Source: Euclidia mi (lineage: Eukaryota > Arthropoda > Insecta > Lepidoptera > Erebidae). From it: a DNA stretch of 64,000 bases. Below the pieces are notes generated by a model. That model saw only the letters and a program-made list of their open reading frames with translations. It ran no database searches and had not been told where the DNA came from. Location of the stretch: positions 22,418,807 to 22,482,806 of the forward strand of contig OX123190.2 in the NCBI GenBank assembly GCA_944739405.2, read 5' to 3'. Both the position numbers and the translations under genes were made by a program. Shown in pieces: positions 1 through 12,092 of the stretch; the first letter of the stretch is position 1, and every line of letters begins with the position of its first letter.

Positions 1-859
1 ATTGGTGTTCAATTTAAAACCCAAACTACAAATAAAATATGACTACCTATTTTTAAGTTGCGTAAATTACAAAGTGTGAACGAGTCCTTAGATAAGCGGC
101 CATATTGCTTAAATTTTGCCTTCGCAAGCGAGACGAAAGCGCACGAGATTCCGTGACAAAATTAACTAGAGAGGTGTTTTGTTTCGATTTATTGAACTAC
201 TTAGCGATAATTAAACAAAATTATTTATGCATCAATCGAAAGGCACATACGTCTAGTTTCTTGTGACATTGTTTTATTGGTAAAATTAACAATATTTTTC
301 TATTGCGGTGTGAATGAATACAATTTATATGTTCATTTTTAACCGAATTCAATGTTCACACCTGTTTTTAACAGCTTAAATTAAATTTGTGGATCTTAAA
401 ACATACATAGTTTTAATTGGCATTGTTGTGCAATTTTTTTGCAGTTTTTTCTTTATTCTTGATATTATAGTTAAGTAGCTATGAAGGTTTTTATGTTACA
501 ACTTGCGAACGCGGCGACACAGAATCATGGCTGCGCGTATCCGGACGTACAAGGGTATAACAGTCGCTCGGGCTGGACGTGGGAGTGGGTATCACGCATA
601 CTTTTCTAACATTTTGTGTTAAAAATGTACACGGCCCTTTGGCAGGCGTACACGGAGACATACGAGTAGATGCAACGCGCAAAGGCCCTTTGAGAGTTTT
701 AATCTAGAATGTTAAGTACAGTCACGGATTAGCCGCAACAGGTGAGGGACTATTGCTACTTGTATGGAAACTAATTACTCTGGATTATTGTAATGGGTTT
801 TGAATGGATTGGTTTAGATGAAACTATGGATGACCACTGGCGTCTGTACTTAGTACTCT
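1..859. other. non-coding, no recognisable gene
   Basis: The first 480 bases are AT-rich and show no repeat or exon I recognise. A somewhat GC-richer patch at about 500-700 is open on the minus strand for 63 codons, but it has no domain, no convincing splice sites and no recognisable composition. I regard it as chance. If the minus-strand LRR gene continues to the left, this DNA is intron 3 or 3' flank. Confidence 0.5.
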
Positions 860-1245
860 TATAATACGATGTAAAGGGGCAGTCGGTGACTCGGTAACCC
901 ACTAGATGGGCCCCTTTCGAAATAGCCACCAAGGTAAACAAATTCTGCTTTAAAGACCAGCCAGATGGCAACACCGGGCACCGGTTTCGTCCACGCGGGC
1001 CTCGTGACAACGGCGACCCGTAGCGGGTTTCCCTGTAAGTACGCCCTTGAAAATGACACATCCGCCCCCTAGCTAATAGCTCTTACAGCTTTCCTCTGGC
1101 CGGCCGACCAAGGCAAGCCAGAGTTGAGAGCCCTACGGGGGCTCCTGGAGGTCCACTTCGACCAGCCAGTAAAGGCAATCCGGAGACGGGGCCCTGACCG
1201 ACTCTCTGAAGTATTCGAGACCGGAGTGTAATATATTATTATTAT
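860..1245 (+). repeat. GC-rich retroelement 3' fragment with (TTA)n tail
   Basis: This block is sharply GC-richer than its surroundings and ends in a short TTA/ATT microsatellite at about 1229-1246. That form is typical of the 3' end of a non-LTR retrotransposon or a SINE that depends on one. It contains no RT motif. The clade cannot be named from the tail alone. A Dong/R4-type origin would suit a TAA-rich target, but this is only a suggestion. Confidence 0.4.
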
Positions 1246-2040
1246 TATGTTTTACAAAATTATATATAGTCTATTAATTTAGAATCATAGCCATTTAAAA
1301 AAATGTGAATGTAGAGTTAGACCACTTGAAGTTATTTTTTTTATTTATTTATGTGTGATTTAGTGACGTAATAGTATAATGTCTAAATGTTTTTATGAGT
1401 TAAGCATTTATTGTCAAAAAAAGGTATAACTAAGTTATACTTAATATTTTATTAAATGTAATTAATAAATTCTTGAGAAAGAAATAGGTATATTATGTAA
1501 CCGTATAAAAAGTTCATAGTGTTACCATAGATAAATATAATACTTTACAGTACAGATGCCGCAAGTCGTCCATAAAAATTGGCCACGTTAGATCCTTAAT
1601 ATTAGACCTTTATTTTTATAAGTACTTGTTAATACCGTAAATAATACAACAGATGGCGCTAGCGACGAAAAAATGGGAGTCGATGGTAGCGACATCTTAC
1701 GTCTCATTTTGTAAGCAATGTTATTTTAAATTAAAAAGAAGAGATGGCGCTATAATAAAAAAGCATTCTGTCTAAAATGTAGAAATATTATGATATTTCA
1801 CCTTGTCACCCAAGTGTGCCTCATTTCAAGGTTAATAACACGATCAACCGATCTAGTAGGTACCTATTTTACGTATGTACCGGTGGCGTTAAAACATCTA
1901 GCGATATTTTTATGACTTCGTGTCTTTCCGTTCAAAATTTGGAATGCACTTTGTACACTGTTCCATAAAGCTGATATTTGACATACTTACGTAAGTTTGG
2001 TGGCTATGTTACGGTAACATTGAAATGGTGCAGTGATGAA
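1246..2040. other. AT-rich spacer
   Basis: AT-rich DNA without an ORF of note. Two short patches near 1650 and 1743 carry the word AGATGGCGCT, which is common in degraded lepidopteran repeats. The first degenerate sequence resembling the tandem array begins at about 2030. Confidence 0.4.
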
Positions 2041-4590
2041 TGACCTTGTGAATGCACCTTGGTCTGGTGATGAAGCCGGGAAGATGGTTACAGGAACTTC
2101 TAAACTACATATTATGATAAACTACTCGTGTTTGGGCTCGTTTGAATTGACTTGACAAAACCTATGACCTTGTGAGGTTGCCTTGGTCTGATGATGATGC
2201 CGGAAGATGGTCACAGGAACTCCTAAACTGCACGTGATAAACTAGTAGTGTTTGGGCTCGTTGAATAGACTTGACAAAACCTATGACCTTGTGAGGTTGC
2301 CTTGGTCTGATGATGAAACCGGAAGGTAGTCACAGGAACTCCTAAACTACACATGATAAACTAGTAGTGTTTGGGCTCGTTTGAATAGACTTGACAAAAC
2401 CCTTGACCTTGTGAGGTTGCCTTGGTCTGATGATGAAGCCGGAAGGTGGTAACAGGAACTCCTAAACTACACATGATAAACTAGTCGTGTTTGGGCTCGT
2501 TTGACAAGACTTGACAAAACCTATGACCTTGTGAGGTTGCCTTGGTCTGATGATGAAGCCGGAAGGTGGTCACAGGAACTCCTAACTACACATGATAAAC
2601 TAGTCGTGTTTGGGCTCGTTTGACAAGACTTGACAAAACCTATGACCTTGTGTGGTAGCCTTGGTCTGATGATGAAGCCGGAAGGTGGTCACAGGAACTC
2701 CTAAACTACACATGATAAACTAGTAGTGTTCGGGCTCGTTTGAATAGATTTGACAAAACCTATGACCTTGTGAGGTTGCCTTGGTCTGTTGATGAAGCCG
2801 GAAGGTGGTCACAGGAACTCCTAAACTACACATGATAAACTAGTAGTGTTTGGGCTCGTTTGAATAGATTTGACAAAACCTATGACCTTGTGAGGTTGCC
2901 TTGGTCTGATGATGAAGCCGGAAGGTGGTCACAGGAACTCCTAAACTACACATGATAAACTAGTAGTGTTTGGGCTCGTTTGAATGAACTTGACAAAACT
3001 TATGACCTTGTGAGGTTGCCTTGGTCTGATGATGAAGCCGGAAGGTGATCACAGGAACTCCTAAACTACACATGATAAACAAGTCGTGTTTGGGCTCGTT
3101 TGATAAGACTTGACAAAACCTATGACCTTGTGAGGTTGCCTTGGTCTGATGATGAAGCCGGAAGGTGGTCACAGGAACTCTTAAACTACACATGATAAAC
3201 TAGTAGTGTTTGGGCTCGTTTGAATAGATTTGACAAAACCTATGACCTTGTGAGGTTGCCTTGGTCTGATGATGAAGCCGGAAGGTGGTCACAGGAACTC
3301 CTAAACTACACATGATAAACTAGTAGTGTTTGGGCTCGTTTGAATGAACTTGACAAAACCTATGACCTTGTGAGGTTGCCTTGGTCTGATAATGAAGCCG
3401 GAAGGTGGTCACATTAACTCCTAAACTACACATGATAAACTAGTCGTGTTTGGGCTCGTTTGACAAGACTTGACAAAACCTATGACCTTGTGTGGTTGCC
3501 TTGGTCTGATGATGAAGCCGGAAGGTGGTCACAGGAACTCCTAAACTACACATGATAAACTAGTAGTGTTTGGGCTCGTTTGAATAGATTTGACAAAACC
3601 TATGACCTTGTGGGGTTGCCTTGGTCTGATGATGAAGCCGGAAGGTGGTCACAGGAACTCCTAAAGTACACATGATAAACTAGTAGTGTTTGGGCTCGTT
3701 TGACAAGACTTGACAAAACCTATGACCTTGTGTGGTTGCCTTGGTCTGATGATGAAGCCGGAAGGTGGTCACAGGAACTCCTAAACTACACATGATAAAC
3801 TAGTAGTGTTTGGGCTCGTTTGACAAGACTTGACAAAACCTATGACCTTGTGTAGTTGCCTTGGTCTAATGATGAAGCCGGAAGGTGGTCACAGGAACTC
3901 CTAAACTACACATGATAAACTAGTCGTGTTTGGGCTCGTTTGACAAGACTTGACAAAACCTATGACCTTGTGTGGTTGCCTTGGTCTAATGATGAAGCCG
4001 GAAGGTGGTCACAGGAACTCCTAAACTACACATGATAAACTAGTCTTGTTTGGGCTCGTTTGACAAGACTTGACAAAACCTATGACCTTGTGAGGTAGCC
4101 TTGGTCTGATGATGAAGCCGGAAGATGGTCACAGGAACTCCTAAACTACACATGATAAACTAGTAGTGTTTGGGCTCGTTTGAATAGATTTGACAAAACC
4201 TATGACCTTGTGAGGTTGCCTTGGTCTGATGATGAAGCCGGAAGGTGGTCACAGGAACTCCTAAATTACACATGATAAGCTAGTAGTGTTTGGGCTCGTT
4301 TGACAAGACTTGACAAAACCTATGACCTTGTGTGGTTGCCTTGGTCTAATGATGAAGCCGGAAGGTGGTCACAGAAACTCCTAAACTACACATGATAAAC
4401 TATTAGTGTTTGGGCTCGTTTGAATAGATTTGACAAAATCTATGGACCTTGTGAGGTTGCCTTGGTCTGATGATGAAGCCGGCAGGTGGTCACTGAAACT
4501 CCTAAAGTACACATGAGAAACTAGTAGTGTTTGGGCTAGTTTGAATAGACTTGACAAAACCTATGACCTTGTAAGGTTGCCTTGGTCTGA
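2041..4590. repeat. 120-bp tandem array (about 21.5 units)
   Basis: Units begin with TGACCTTGTG at 2041, 2165, 2284, 2404, 2524, 2643 and then every 120 bp to 4323, with diverged units at 4444 and 4564. Each unit contains the core GGTCTGATGATGAAGCCGG. Two variant positions recur: GAATAGA versus GACAAGA before TTGACAAAACC, and TAGTAGTG versus TAGTCGTG. The mix of variants suggests units were shuffled by unequal exchange and not amplified once. Edge units are the most diverged, as expected for a tandem array. Because 120 is divisible by three, long minus-strand frames appear (for example 2960-3193); they are not genes. The core recurs inverted in the array at 60270-60730. Confidence 0.95.
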
Positions 4591-5214
4591 TGGTCGGTGG
4601 TCCCAGGGTCTGTGGTGCATGCTACAGATAATATAATAGGTACATTACTATACTAGGTGGTGCTTTCCTTTGAGTTCTGCTTCGTGAAAATTGTTATTCT
4701 TTATTTGTATTATTATATTCTTAATTAAATTGGTATTCAGGCGAAATAAATGTAACCTAAATGGCGAACCCCTGGCGAAGCGAACGTCGAGATTGCAAAA
4801 GGGGAATAGGTAGGTAACTATTAAAATGTAGAAATGAAACAACAGTTCATTTTATTTTTTTATTTATGAAACCATGATACCTCGTCAACTAACAAAAAAT
4901 CTTGCAAAAACGTTGGAATTTTTTCTCTTCAACTTTCACGGGAACGAAGTCGCGCGCAAAAGCTAGTCATTACAATTGGTTTATTAATTCGGCCTTACAA
5001 GCAAGTTATGCAAACGTGCAAGTTAGCTATTTAGATAATTAACTCAAATCCAGATGTTGGCAAATTAATATTTTTAAATTGATAAATTAGGTCGTTTTTT
5101 ATTCCTCCATTAAAGTGGATAAACAGAATTAGATAAAAAACTAAATTTAACTATTATAAAATCATTTATTTTGTAGGATTCGTAATTTTGAAGCTGATTG
5201 TAACGATTTTTTTT
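4591..5214. other. AT-rich spacer right of the array
   Basis: AT-rich sequence without recognisable coding content. A short GC-richer stretch at about 4735-4815 has no domain, and I see no exon boundary around it. Confidence 0.4.
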
Positions 5215-5462
5215 AAATACTTGCAACACTTTCAAAGTATTTCTTATTGAATTAAACGTACGCGATCGCGTCTCGCGTTTTGCCGATCCCCGATCGTAAC
5301 GGAGTACTTTTACTTTCATGGGATATTATTCCTTACCGCCATACATTACGGAACTTTGTCGCGCAAAACACTAAAATATTTGCAACACTTTCAAAGTATT
5401 TTTTACTTGAACGTACGCGAACACGTTTCGCGTATTACCGACTCCCGACCGTAACGTAGTAG
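5215..5462. repeat. diverged direct duplication
   Basis: Two similar segments, about 5215-5307 and 5372-5462, both run from TTGCAACACTTTCAAAGTAT into a CG-containing block ending in GATCGTAACG or GACCGTAACG. The intervening 64 bases (5308-5371) reappear, direct and inverted, in the foldback at 6858-7025. The three segments are therefore pieces of one unclassified repeat family. Confidence 0.65.
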
Positions 5463-6857
5463 GGTAAATACGCTAAATGTCGGCATCCTTACGGTTTTTC
5501 TGTTTTGGAATCGGTCTGGCACCATCAATTTGCAACGAAAGGATAGCTTCCGATGCGGTTTTGGATAGTTTGATAAATCTATTTCATGTTTATGGGCATA
5601 AGGTTGACATTTCTACTACATGGAAAAAGTACTAAGGTTTATATGCGTCGAGAACGAAAAATCCCTAAAGTCGGCCATTCCATGGTCGGTCGCGTTTTTC
5701 CCAAATATCGGCCGGGTATAGGATGTTTTAAATTAAGACGGATAAATATTATTAATATGATTTATTTTGGCAGGAGTCTCACTAAGTATACGTTATTAAT
5801 CGTATTTGTTTAATAGTAGGTAAAGTATTTTTTTATTTGCACTTAAATAGCGTTAGGTAAGTATTACAATTTATAACAAAGTAAACATCAAAATAATTAT
5901 AATTAGTTCTGGATATCTTTTCAAAAATAATTCATACCATTTTTGGCCCAGAGTATCATTATTGAATATATTTATATTTTTAAGCTACGTAATTAACATG
6001 GGTTAAGGTAGCAAGTTCCAAAGAGCAATTTATATCTTATATTTCCATACCATAATAAGCTAATATAAATGTTTTCAATAATGTCAACTCCTACATTTAA
6101 ACTTAACTCTTTATATTATAAATAAACGTATAATAAATATTTAATTTTGAGAAAATAAGAAAAGTAATCAGCCTGTATAGTTGGGCTCGAATTCGAGGCT
6201 GGTCGACATTACGATCTTTAATGTTTCTAAAGCCAGCCTCTATTTTGTGTACATTATTTCTCGAGATTCAACTAATATCACCCCGGCCGGTATTTGGCGA
6301 TTAAACGTAAAATAGATTTATTTGCCTATATGCGTTGCAAATTCTCTTATTAAAGCAATGGAATTAGTACAATTGGAAATTCTAAAACAGACTGCATTTA
6401 CTTTTAGTCGGCCACGGCCGAGAATCCGGTTTTAATTCAAAATTGGTATTCTATTGGCGGCCTCCTATTTTCCCTTAAACCAATACGTTAAACATTGAAA
6501 AATCTATCTCAAAATATAGTAAAAATCACTAATTACTAATAATAATGCTTAAAACAATAAAAAAGGAATGTCTGACCGTTCTAATATCAATCCCCGAAGT
6601 GTGGGTATTCACAGCAAGTAAGGTACTTTAAATATGAAATTGACGCTTCGACGGCGCAATCGCTACTGACGCTCAGTGTGCGAAGAGTGTGTAACGTAAT
6701 CGGAAAGTAACGGTTGTATATATAGATTATGAACTAAGATTGTAATTCGAGTGGCAAATTTGTAACTTCAATACGTTTTAAATGAACGCAAGCCGAAAAT
6801 GTGCAGACGGCCGAAGTTTGGGGAGGGGCCGACGTAGAGCGTATTTACCCTACAGAT
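5463..6857. other. AT-rich spacer, no gene recognised
   Basis: One 75-codon frame at 5586-5813 (+) has no recognisable domain, no signal peptide and no splice context. It is rich in basic residues, as random frames in this composition often are. GC-richer islands near 6180-6310 and 6600-6850 show no exon structure. Confidence 0.4.
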
Positions 6858-7025
6858 ACTTTTATGAAATAGTTTTCCATACTGCCATACATTTACGGAA
6901 CTTTATCGCACAAAACACTAAAATACTTGAAAGTATTTTGAGTACTCAGGAATATAAAAATTGCAAGGTTTTGCGCGACAAAGTTCCTTAAATATATGGT
7001 AGTAAGGAATAAATTTCCATGAAAG
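6858..7025. repeat. foldback repeat with about 58-bp arms
   Basis: The left arm (6858-6916) and right arm (6968-7025) are inverted copies of each other with several mismatches and a spacer of about 50 bases. The inner ends are GCACAAAAC and GTTTTGCGC. The same arm is present in direct orientation at about 5312-5368. This is the structure of a small non-autonomous foldback or MITE-like element. No target duplication was identified. Confidence 0.65.
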
Positions 7026-8690
7026 TATTTAGAAAAGTCCATTACCAAATTTTGCGATAAACATCCTTACACATATTAAGATAAGGTTTATTTTTCAATA
7101 CAAACTTGCATTACCAGGGCGTCACACGAAGTTTTCTATACTCGAGTGCCCAAAAACTTGCAAGTATATTGATACCTGGTTTTCGACCCTGGTATTTTTA
7201 TAGAGACGCACTTGGTGTACTTGGTACGCGATTTTGCAATTGTGCGACTCATGAAGTCATGACTATCGGCATAGATAAATTTAATACTATACCTATCGGG
7301 AACCAAGCGCATGAGTTCTAGACTTCTAGAGAAGTCGGCTATCAAAGTTTAAAAATGCGTTGTGTTTTTTACATTAGCTTGATTTACAACATACTCAACA
7401 TCAACTGTTTATTAGTTGCTATTGTCTGTTCAAGATACCTACGAAAAAAATAAAAGGTAAAAAATATACAGTATCATTTATAAATTGAAGGGACAGGCGT
7501 ATTTTTGTAAAACTAACTGCATCTTTCGCTTGGAGTATTTAACTTAAATCTACTTTTGTTGCGAAGGCGACATTAAAAGAACCATTTCATGGTTTGTTTA
7601 CATTTTATTTTTTCGTATCTTGAACAGACTATACGTAGGTACCTATAAATGTAAGACGCATATTGATTAACATAATTTATGAAAATTTATTATATAATAC
7701 TACTACAAACTCAGTAAGTTTTTATTATGTATAAAATTTAAATTACACTACTTTTACGTACTTAAATGTAAAAACAAAACGCAATCGCTCGACTAGGTAC
7801 CTATACAGGTACTTTTTAAAATAAATGCTCATGGCCGTTCATTGGTTAACATAATATCTTACTTTTTCAAATTTTTGATGTTTATTTAATAAATATTTAT
7901 TTATTTTACCATCTACAGATTAATACCAAATTAAATAAAAATAAATATATACATACGTAAAAGCGCCATCTATGAATGCCGAGTGAAAGTTAACTCATTG
8001 TAACGTTTTACTACAAGCTAGTACGTATTTTGGCCACCAGAGCAACGAAGTGCACATCACATTTTTCAAAAATATTCATATTCAATTAAATGTTTCATTT
8101 TTTTATTTAATCGTAATAAAGGGATTTTTTAATTAATAAATATCATATTTTAGAACTTTATTTTCTTATTTTATTTATTGCATGAAAGTCATCAATAACA
8201 ATCGATACTAGTAAAGCCATCTGTTGAGAGAGTTAAGAATGACGGAAAACGTTCTAAGGAATGAGACCCCATGGTGTTACGATCGGATGTCGGATGTAAA
8301 AATTAGTACAGTTACATTAATTATTATTTTGTAGAATATGTTTTTAAAGACTTATTTACTTTTATTTACTTTACTTTATGAAATTGTTTTTTCATCTCCT
8401 GCTTATTGCATACCAAGTACTAGCTTCCAAGCCATATTTATGCTCTTAGGGGGTAAACCCCTATTTTTTAAAATATCCTGTCTAAATGAATACGTAGGTT
8501 CGTAATACAAAAAACATCCACTGTCCAAATTTCACGTTTCTAGTTACAGTAGTTTAGGTTCTACGATATCTATCAGTCTGAACATATAGATAATTTCGTT
8601 GACAGAGCGAAGTTATTTCGCTGACAATGGTCCCTTTTACGTACGACCGTTAGTACTATTTTTATTCTGTGGTACGACCATATAACAACT
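7026..8690. other. AT-rich spacer
   Basis: No exon or gene recognised. The frames at about 7106-7345 on both strands overlap each other and have no domain. A degraded LINE-tail-like stretch lies at about 8440-8580, where CCAAATTTCACGTTTCTAG is followed by a GTTT(A/G)GG word. Confidence 0.35.
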
Positions 8691-9005
8691 AGTTTTTTTT
8701 ATGTCACAAGCGGCAAAGGACCAGACGGATCACCTGATGGTAAACAATTACCGTCGCCCATGGACACAAGAAACATCAGAGGAGTCACAAGTGCGTTGCC
8801 GCCCCTTTGGATTAGGAAAAGGGATGGGAGGAGGAGTGGGATGAGGGAGAAGGAATAGGGGATGGGACCTCCGGCGCTCTCACTCACCGAACGAAACGCA
8901 ACAATATAGATACTGTTACTTTAAGTCAATTTTCTGTGAGAGGGTAGTACTTCCCCGGTCGAGCCGGCCCATTCATGCTAAAATCAGCAAGGCTCTACTA
9001 TCTAT
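8691..9005 (+). repeat. interspersed repeat, copy 1
   Basis: About 310 bases align over their whole length with 24003-24316. Shared words include CACCTGATGGTAA, CCCATGGACACA, GGTAGTACTTCCCCGG and the end AATCAGCAAGGCTCTACTA. Both copies start after a run of T and end at the same point, so this is a dispersed element with defined ends. The type of sequence is very common in Lepidoptera, but I cannot name its class with confidence. A shorter, inverted and internally deleted copy lies at 31790-31910. Confidence 0.8.
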
Positions 9006-9979
9006 AAACTCTATGTGTCTCAATTGGGCGGCGGCACCGCGAAAAAGTGCCATTAGAAAAGCTTTACATATAGATTGCGTCCTACTTTCGGCTATAGGAA
9101 CAAGCCTTTTGTTAACAACTATATTTAGGAGGCGCCGTGTAAAATAACAGTCACAAAAAAAGATTTAGAAGATATAAGAATTCTTTATACATAGAAATAA
9201 CAACGACAAAGTCACCATCAATGAAATATTCACTCCTTCAGCCGAAGATCTACAATATTTTTTATAAAATTAAGTTATATATAGTATTCAATTTCTATAA
9301 TTTGTGATATCAACGACCTAGCGTCGTCAGCCCAAATGCACAAAATAACAGAATATCAGTTTTTCTACAGAGCAACTGCCTTTTGACATCCGCAACCCAA
9401 ATGGATGATAATTAACAGTTTTATTCGCACATAGCTTCGAAAAATCAGTGTTGCGCGTTGTTGCGAACCTGGAACCCTCTGCATGACACTCTATTATTAT
9501 CTCCACTAGGCTATCGCTGCTTTTTCACCATATCAGATCAGTATACTAGCACAAACGTCTAAATGTCCGCACAGATGTACATACGGAAGGCCATCTATTC
9601 AAAGCTACAGAGAGTGTAATTGCTTTGGACATGTACTGGGCGGATGCCATTTGATATATGTACCATCGACTCTACCATCGATCTACAATAGCAATTTTAT
9701 AAGGCATGACATAATTCTGTTATTTGCTACAAAGCACAAATTGGGCATAATGATATTGTTACTATAATATTTGCTACCTTTATTTTTCTTAATCTGTAAA
9801 TCAATCAACTTATTTAGAACTCTTGGTGTCCGACTAATGGAGAGACAATACCATGCCCATACTAGTCCTTGATATAGGAGCAATGAGAGAGGATTTTGGA
9901 AAATTCCACGCTTGTAGGAGTAAAAAGTTCTACGCGGGCGGAGCTGCGGGTTAATTTACATTACATTAAACTAACTTAC
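9006..9979. other. intron 3 (start) of the LRR gene
   Basis: No further exon was found to the left of the exon-3 donor. The sequence is AT-rich. A fragment at about 9930-9955 (GCGGGCGGAGCTGCGGG) is the conserved end seen in many lepidopteran LINE tails. If the next exon is not in 1-9979, intron 3 exceeds 9.9 kb. Confidence 0.5.
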
Positions 9980-10142
9980 CTCCTAAAAATACTCGTTCTA
10001 GTTGTCTTGGCCCCGTTAACAAGTCCACTTTCATATGTCTTAGCATATTATCACGTAGGTCCATCTCGATAAGTTCTCCCATCTCCATGACAATCTCCGG
10101 CGGAATCTCCCATAAAACGGACATCCCGTGGACTGTGAGTTT
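9980..10142 (-). CDS. exon 3 of LRR protein gene
   Basis: This is a 163-base exon on the minus strand. The acceptor is a pyrimidine-rich tract ending in CTTTACAG just to the right of 10142, and the donor is GTAAGT immediately left of 9980. It reads 54 codons plus one base with no stop. The translation contains a leucine-rich repeat, LIEMDLRDNMLRHM, preceded by LTVHGMSVLWEIPPEI and followed by LERVFLGG. Hydrophobic spacing fits the LxxLxLxxN repeat of extracellular LRR proteins. It starts in phase 0, exactly the phase left by exon 2, and leaves phase 1. Composition is clearly more GC-rich and codon-like than the intronic DNA around it. The protein is inferred to be a secreted or membrane-tethered LRR protein; the family is not identified. 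Confidence 0.82.
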
Positions 10143-11290
10143 CTGTAAAGAAATAAACCATTTAGTAGTTTATACATAGGTTTACACTTTTAAGTTACTC
10201 GGGCCTTGCGATGGACATGACTTCACGAAATTGGTGCTACTGGACGGCTAATGCAACGACTCTTCGTACAGTCTTTCCTAGTCTCCTACTGGACATAGGC
10301 CTTTCTTAATTTTCGTCACAATACCACTGCGAGACAATACGATGGGTTTTAAAAAATATGGTGGCCATCCAGACGCCTACGACAATCACTATTAACTGTG
10401 ACAAATTAACGTGTCAAAAATGGCAAAATACGGAACGCTTACAGATTCGGCATGTCTGTCTGTCTGTCCATTTGTCAAAACCATTTTATTCCGAAAATAT
10501 AAAGACTAGACCTTAGAAAATTAGTAGGTAATTAGGTATTCCGTGAACCGCTTCCCGATTTTTATACAAACATAAAAAATACTAAATATTAAGGTTGGCT
10601 CTTCATACATGGAACTGACGTTCTTGGTATAATTATTACCCTTAAGCCGGACCGGACTACGGAACCGACACTAACATGTTGTGCGTTGCGGTTTGAATAC
10701 TAAAATCGATTGAAACTGCAAAGCTCTTGTCAAGTCTTTCACCATGTAATATTAAAAACGTATCGAGCAATAGAGACTGTACGATATTGCAGATTCCAAG
10801 ATAGAAATATGTAGTTGCATCGGCGTCAACACGAACACGGACATCCATTGCTTTAGAGTGTTTTAAACTTCATTTTACATGTCACTTTGTTGTCAGACCG
10901 TCTCTATCCTGCAGCCGTATGTCAACCATAGCTTTTGTTACTCTAAACGGTTTATAAAATGTGGATAGTATTATCGAAAAATAAATCTGGGTCATGAGGC
11001 ATATCATAAAAAAAATAATTTGAAACATTGTTCGGCTGTTTGAACGCGATAATCTCAAGGGCCTTCAGATTGATCTGAACAAATGCATACGTAAGATCTT
11101 AGATAATAATATATGATGATATTTTTTCTAAAAAGACATCCTGTTTTTGAAGAAAATACGCGTAATTAGTTAGAAATATTGTTTTTGCCACACTCGTAGA
11201 TTGCTGTCAACAATTTTAGAACAATCGACAACTCAAAAATAATGCTATGTGGAATTCAAAGTAATAAATCAAGTAAAATGAAATTATTTT
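10143..11290. other. intron 2 (3' part): degraded repeats
   Basis: The stretch 10255-10310 contains CTCCTACTGGACATAGGCCT. This is the reverse complement of the conserved 3' tail of lepidopteran RTE-like LINEs (compare 26180-26230), here without its microsatellite. The rest is AT-rich with no ORF I trust. The 63-codon minus frame at 10657-10848 has no domain. Confidence 0.45.
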
Positions 11291-11433
11291 GAAATTAAAC
11301 TACAGTTTACGGATTTTATCGCGTTATATTGGTTTCACTGGTTGTTACATTAAACCGAATGGTCTAGAAACTATATTTTTATTACTAGCCGACGTTTCTA
11401 ATTCTTTACAGGATTCATGTTCACGGCAGACTG
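11291..11433 (+). repeat. left terminal repeat of Penelope-like element
   Basis: This segment is the inverted counterpart of 12093-12235, with about 143 bp on each side and scattered mismatches. Shared words include TTTACGGATTTTATCGC and TTTCACTGGTTGTTACATTA. Penelope-like elements are known to be bounded by pseudo-LTRs that can lie in direct or inverted orientation. The coding relic between these two repeats is of that class. Confidence 0.75.
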
Positions 11434-12010
11434 ACGCCGCGCCAACGTCACAGATCCCCCAAGAACAAGCCAGCCACAGTAGAAAGACAACTTGCTGTCC
11501 TCCCATACATCAAGGGCGTGACCGACAAGATTGGCTACATCTTGAAGCGAGTTTCAATCAAAACTTTCTACAAGCCGCCAACGAATATAAGCCAAATATT
11601 ACCATCTGTCAAGAGTCAGTTACCCTTACAAGAGGCCGGGGTGTACAAGATAGACTGTTAGTGTGGGCTCTCATACATTGGACAAACCAAGAGAAGCATA
11701 GGCATTCGACTAAAGGAACATATAGCTGACATTAAACACAAACGCTCGACAAAGTCTGCTGTATGTGAACATGTAGAACAAGGAACCAACCATTACCTGC
11801 GATTTGATAAACCACAGATAAGTACTCGCAAAAGAACACCGCTTTATTCCAAGAATGATACGTGAAGCTATTGAAATTAAAAAACATCCTTATTTCAATA
11901 GGGAAGAGGGTTGGAATGTTTCTCCAGCTTGGGACCCTGTTATCAGGCTAATGAAACCCAAGAAGGACAAAGTCACCAGAAGACATCAAGCCACAGTGAG
12001 CACATTCTGC
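11434..12010 (+). pseudogene. Penelope-like GIY-YIG endonuclease domain, broken
   Basis: The plus-strand reading contains GVYKIDC, an in-frame TAG, then CGLSYIGQTKRSIGIRLKEH, which is the GIY-YIG core with the RxxxH-type helix. The Penelope C-terminal end follows in another frame after a frameshift near 11830: EHRFIPRMIREAIEIKKHP, then FNREEGW. In Penelope-like elements this domain nicks DNA to prime reverse transcription. The RT domain that should precede it is absent, so this is the 3' remnant only. The stop at the position of the conserved residue after IDC, plus the frameshift, make it non-functional. It lies in intron 2 of the LRR gene, antisense to it. The assignment rests on recognisable motifs and the flanking inverted repeats. 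Confidence 0.85.
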
Positions 12011-12092
12011 GTAGATAGTAACACCAATAGTTGAAAAATTTTCGGGTACTTTAAGATAACTTTTAAATTCAAGACAAAGTCAAATATCACCT

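Noticed and set aside
2960..3193. 77-codon minus-strand ORF with internal repeats
   Set aside because: It lies wholly within the 120-bp array, whose period is a multiple of three. The repeated peptide is a by-product of the DNA repeat.
2041..4590. CRISPR-like regular array
   Set aside because: Whole units repeat without unique spacers, the period is 120 bp, and the genome is an insect's. It is a satellite array.
1..9979. Exon 4 of the LRR gene
   Set aside because: I searched the minus strand for an acceptor followed by a frame continuing an LRR or its cysteine cap and found no island I could defend.
11289..11729. 146-codon ORF taken as a gene
   Set aside because: It starts in the terminal repeat and reads the Penelope region in the wrong frame. 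The GIY-YIG motif is in another frame.
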